A DNA stretch of 64,000 nucleotides from Planctomycetota bacterium (GTDB taxonomy: Bacteria; Planctomycetota; B15-G4), in assembly GCA_029245865.1 (NCBI GenBank), contig JAQWOM010000028.1, positions 1-64,000 of the forward strand, written 5' to 3'. The notes beneath the pieces were generated by a model that saw only the letters and a program-made list of their open reading frames with translations, made no database searches and had not been told where the DNA came from. Positions within the stretch are counted from its first letter, which is position 1. Every line of letters begins with the position of its first letter. This document shows positions 63,514-64,000 of this stretch, piece by piece. The position numbers and the translations under genes were made by a program.

Positions 63514-63999
63514 TCACCAATCCCGGTCGCCCACGAGTGGAAGCGCAAGCAGAAGTTCGTTCTTGTCGGCAGACATCTCCAGGCGAGTCTCCCCAATTTT
63601 CATTACAAGCCAAGGCGACAACCCTGTGAGGGGTGAGCTTGCAGCAGCCTGCTCGGCATGTATGGCCAGCCTGTCGAGCGCCACAAGAGAGCAGTTCCCG
63701 AAGGTTACGTAAAACACGTCGTCAGCATTCCAATAGATGCCCGGCGGAAAGGGCCCGCTCGACAACATCAACTCGTCCAACGGCAACAAGCTGTCGAATC
63801 CGATGTCGAGATCCAAAGCATGAGCGAACAGATCAAAAATCTCGCTGGCGCTGTCCATATCAATGGACTGCCCTGGCCTCAAAGTCAGTGCGAGAACACG
63901 GCCCCCCTCCTCCCAGCGCGCGAAGAACTTTCCGGCGCAAGGCCGGAGTAATTCAACGATTTGATCTGCCAGCAAATCAGCTGGCCGACCTTGACCCAT
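63514..63999 (-). CDS. hypothetical protein, possibly truncated by the window end
   Basis: A reading frame of 161 residues begins at the ATG at 63997-63999, one base from the window end, so an earlier start is possible. The sequence is alpha/beta and acidic (LRPGQSIDMDSASEIFDLFAHALDLDIGFDSLLPLDEL, YWNADDVFYVTFGNCSLVALDRLA). I recognise no family. It is 9 bp upstream of arfB on the same strand and so probably co-transcribed. Confidence 0.6.
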   Translation of the reverse strand: MGQGRPADLLADQIVELLRPCAGKFFARWEEGGRVLALTLRPGQSIDMDSASEIFDLFAHALDLDIGFDSLLPLDELMLSSGPFPPGIYWNADDVFYVTFGNCSLVALDRLAIHAEQAAASSPLTGLSPWLVMKIGETRLEMSADKNELLLALPLVGDRDW

Positions 64000-64000
64000 C

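Overview
The window (roughly 60% GC by eye, densely coding on both strands) looks like a chromosomal segment of a Gram-negative bacterium. I infer the Planctomycetota or a close relative. The reasons are a CRTAC1-type FG-GAP/ASPIC protein, a secreted protein with many carboxypeptidase-regulatory-like repeats, a sulfatase-type hydrolase, an MJ0042 zinc-ribbon/TPR protein, an FHA protein, an unusual ECF sigma/zinc-finger pair, a WhiG/FliA-type sigma outside any flagellar cluster, and kdsA (lipopolysaccharide KDO). This placement is inference, not proof. I saw no tRNA, rRNA, CRISPR array, insertion sequence or phage module.

Layout. 0-6 kb: a small Cys-rich protein, a CRTAC1-like lipoprotein and a large repeat protein. 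6-12 kb: the glycine cleavage genes gcvT-gcvH-gcvPA-gcvPB followed by a short RecQ-like helicase. 12-16 kb: a peroxiredoxin whose catalytic cysteine codon is TGA, and a divergent sulfatase-like lipoprotein carrying an ECF-sigma-like segment. 16-23 kb: an operon of a repeat protein, a DUF455 ferritin-like protein and an ATP-grasp protein, then a YVTN/di-heme cytochrome. 23-31 kb: an SPFH/NfeD pair, an octanoyltransferase, a SurA-like protein, a CMD protein and a membrane/TPR protein. 31-38.6 kb: biotin-dependent acyl-CoA carboxylase subunits, methylmalonyl-CoA epimerase, mutase large subunit and RluD. These fit a propionyl-CoA to succinyl-CoA route. 38.6-48 kb: an FGE-like protein, ValS, ApgM, a beta-helix lipoprotein, KdsA, a NifU-like scaffold and a 4x[4Fe-4S] ferredoxin. 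48-64 kb: a degenerate PLP-decarboxylase-like gene, an alternative sigma, NagZ-PtsN, an FHA/MJ0042/coreless-sulfatase operon, UvrD/PcrA, an ECF sigma with a ZAS-TPR partner, a glycosyltransferase-like membrane protein and ArfB.

The two observations I rate highest are these. First, a probable selenocysteine peroxiredoxin at 12069-12683 on the minus strand: an in-frame TGA sits exactly at the peroxidatic cysteine, with a perfect 7-bp stem-loop 13 nt downstream, while the resolving cysteine is kept. Second, at 12876-15719, a predicted exported alkaline-phosphatase-superfamily protein contains about 150 residues resembling the late region 2 to region 4 part of an ECF sigma factor, in one uninterrupted reading frame. 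Function calls come from motif recognition alone; no database search was possible.
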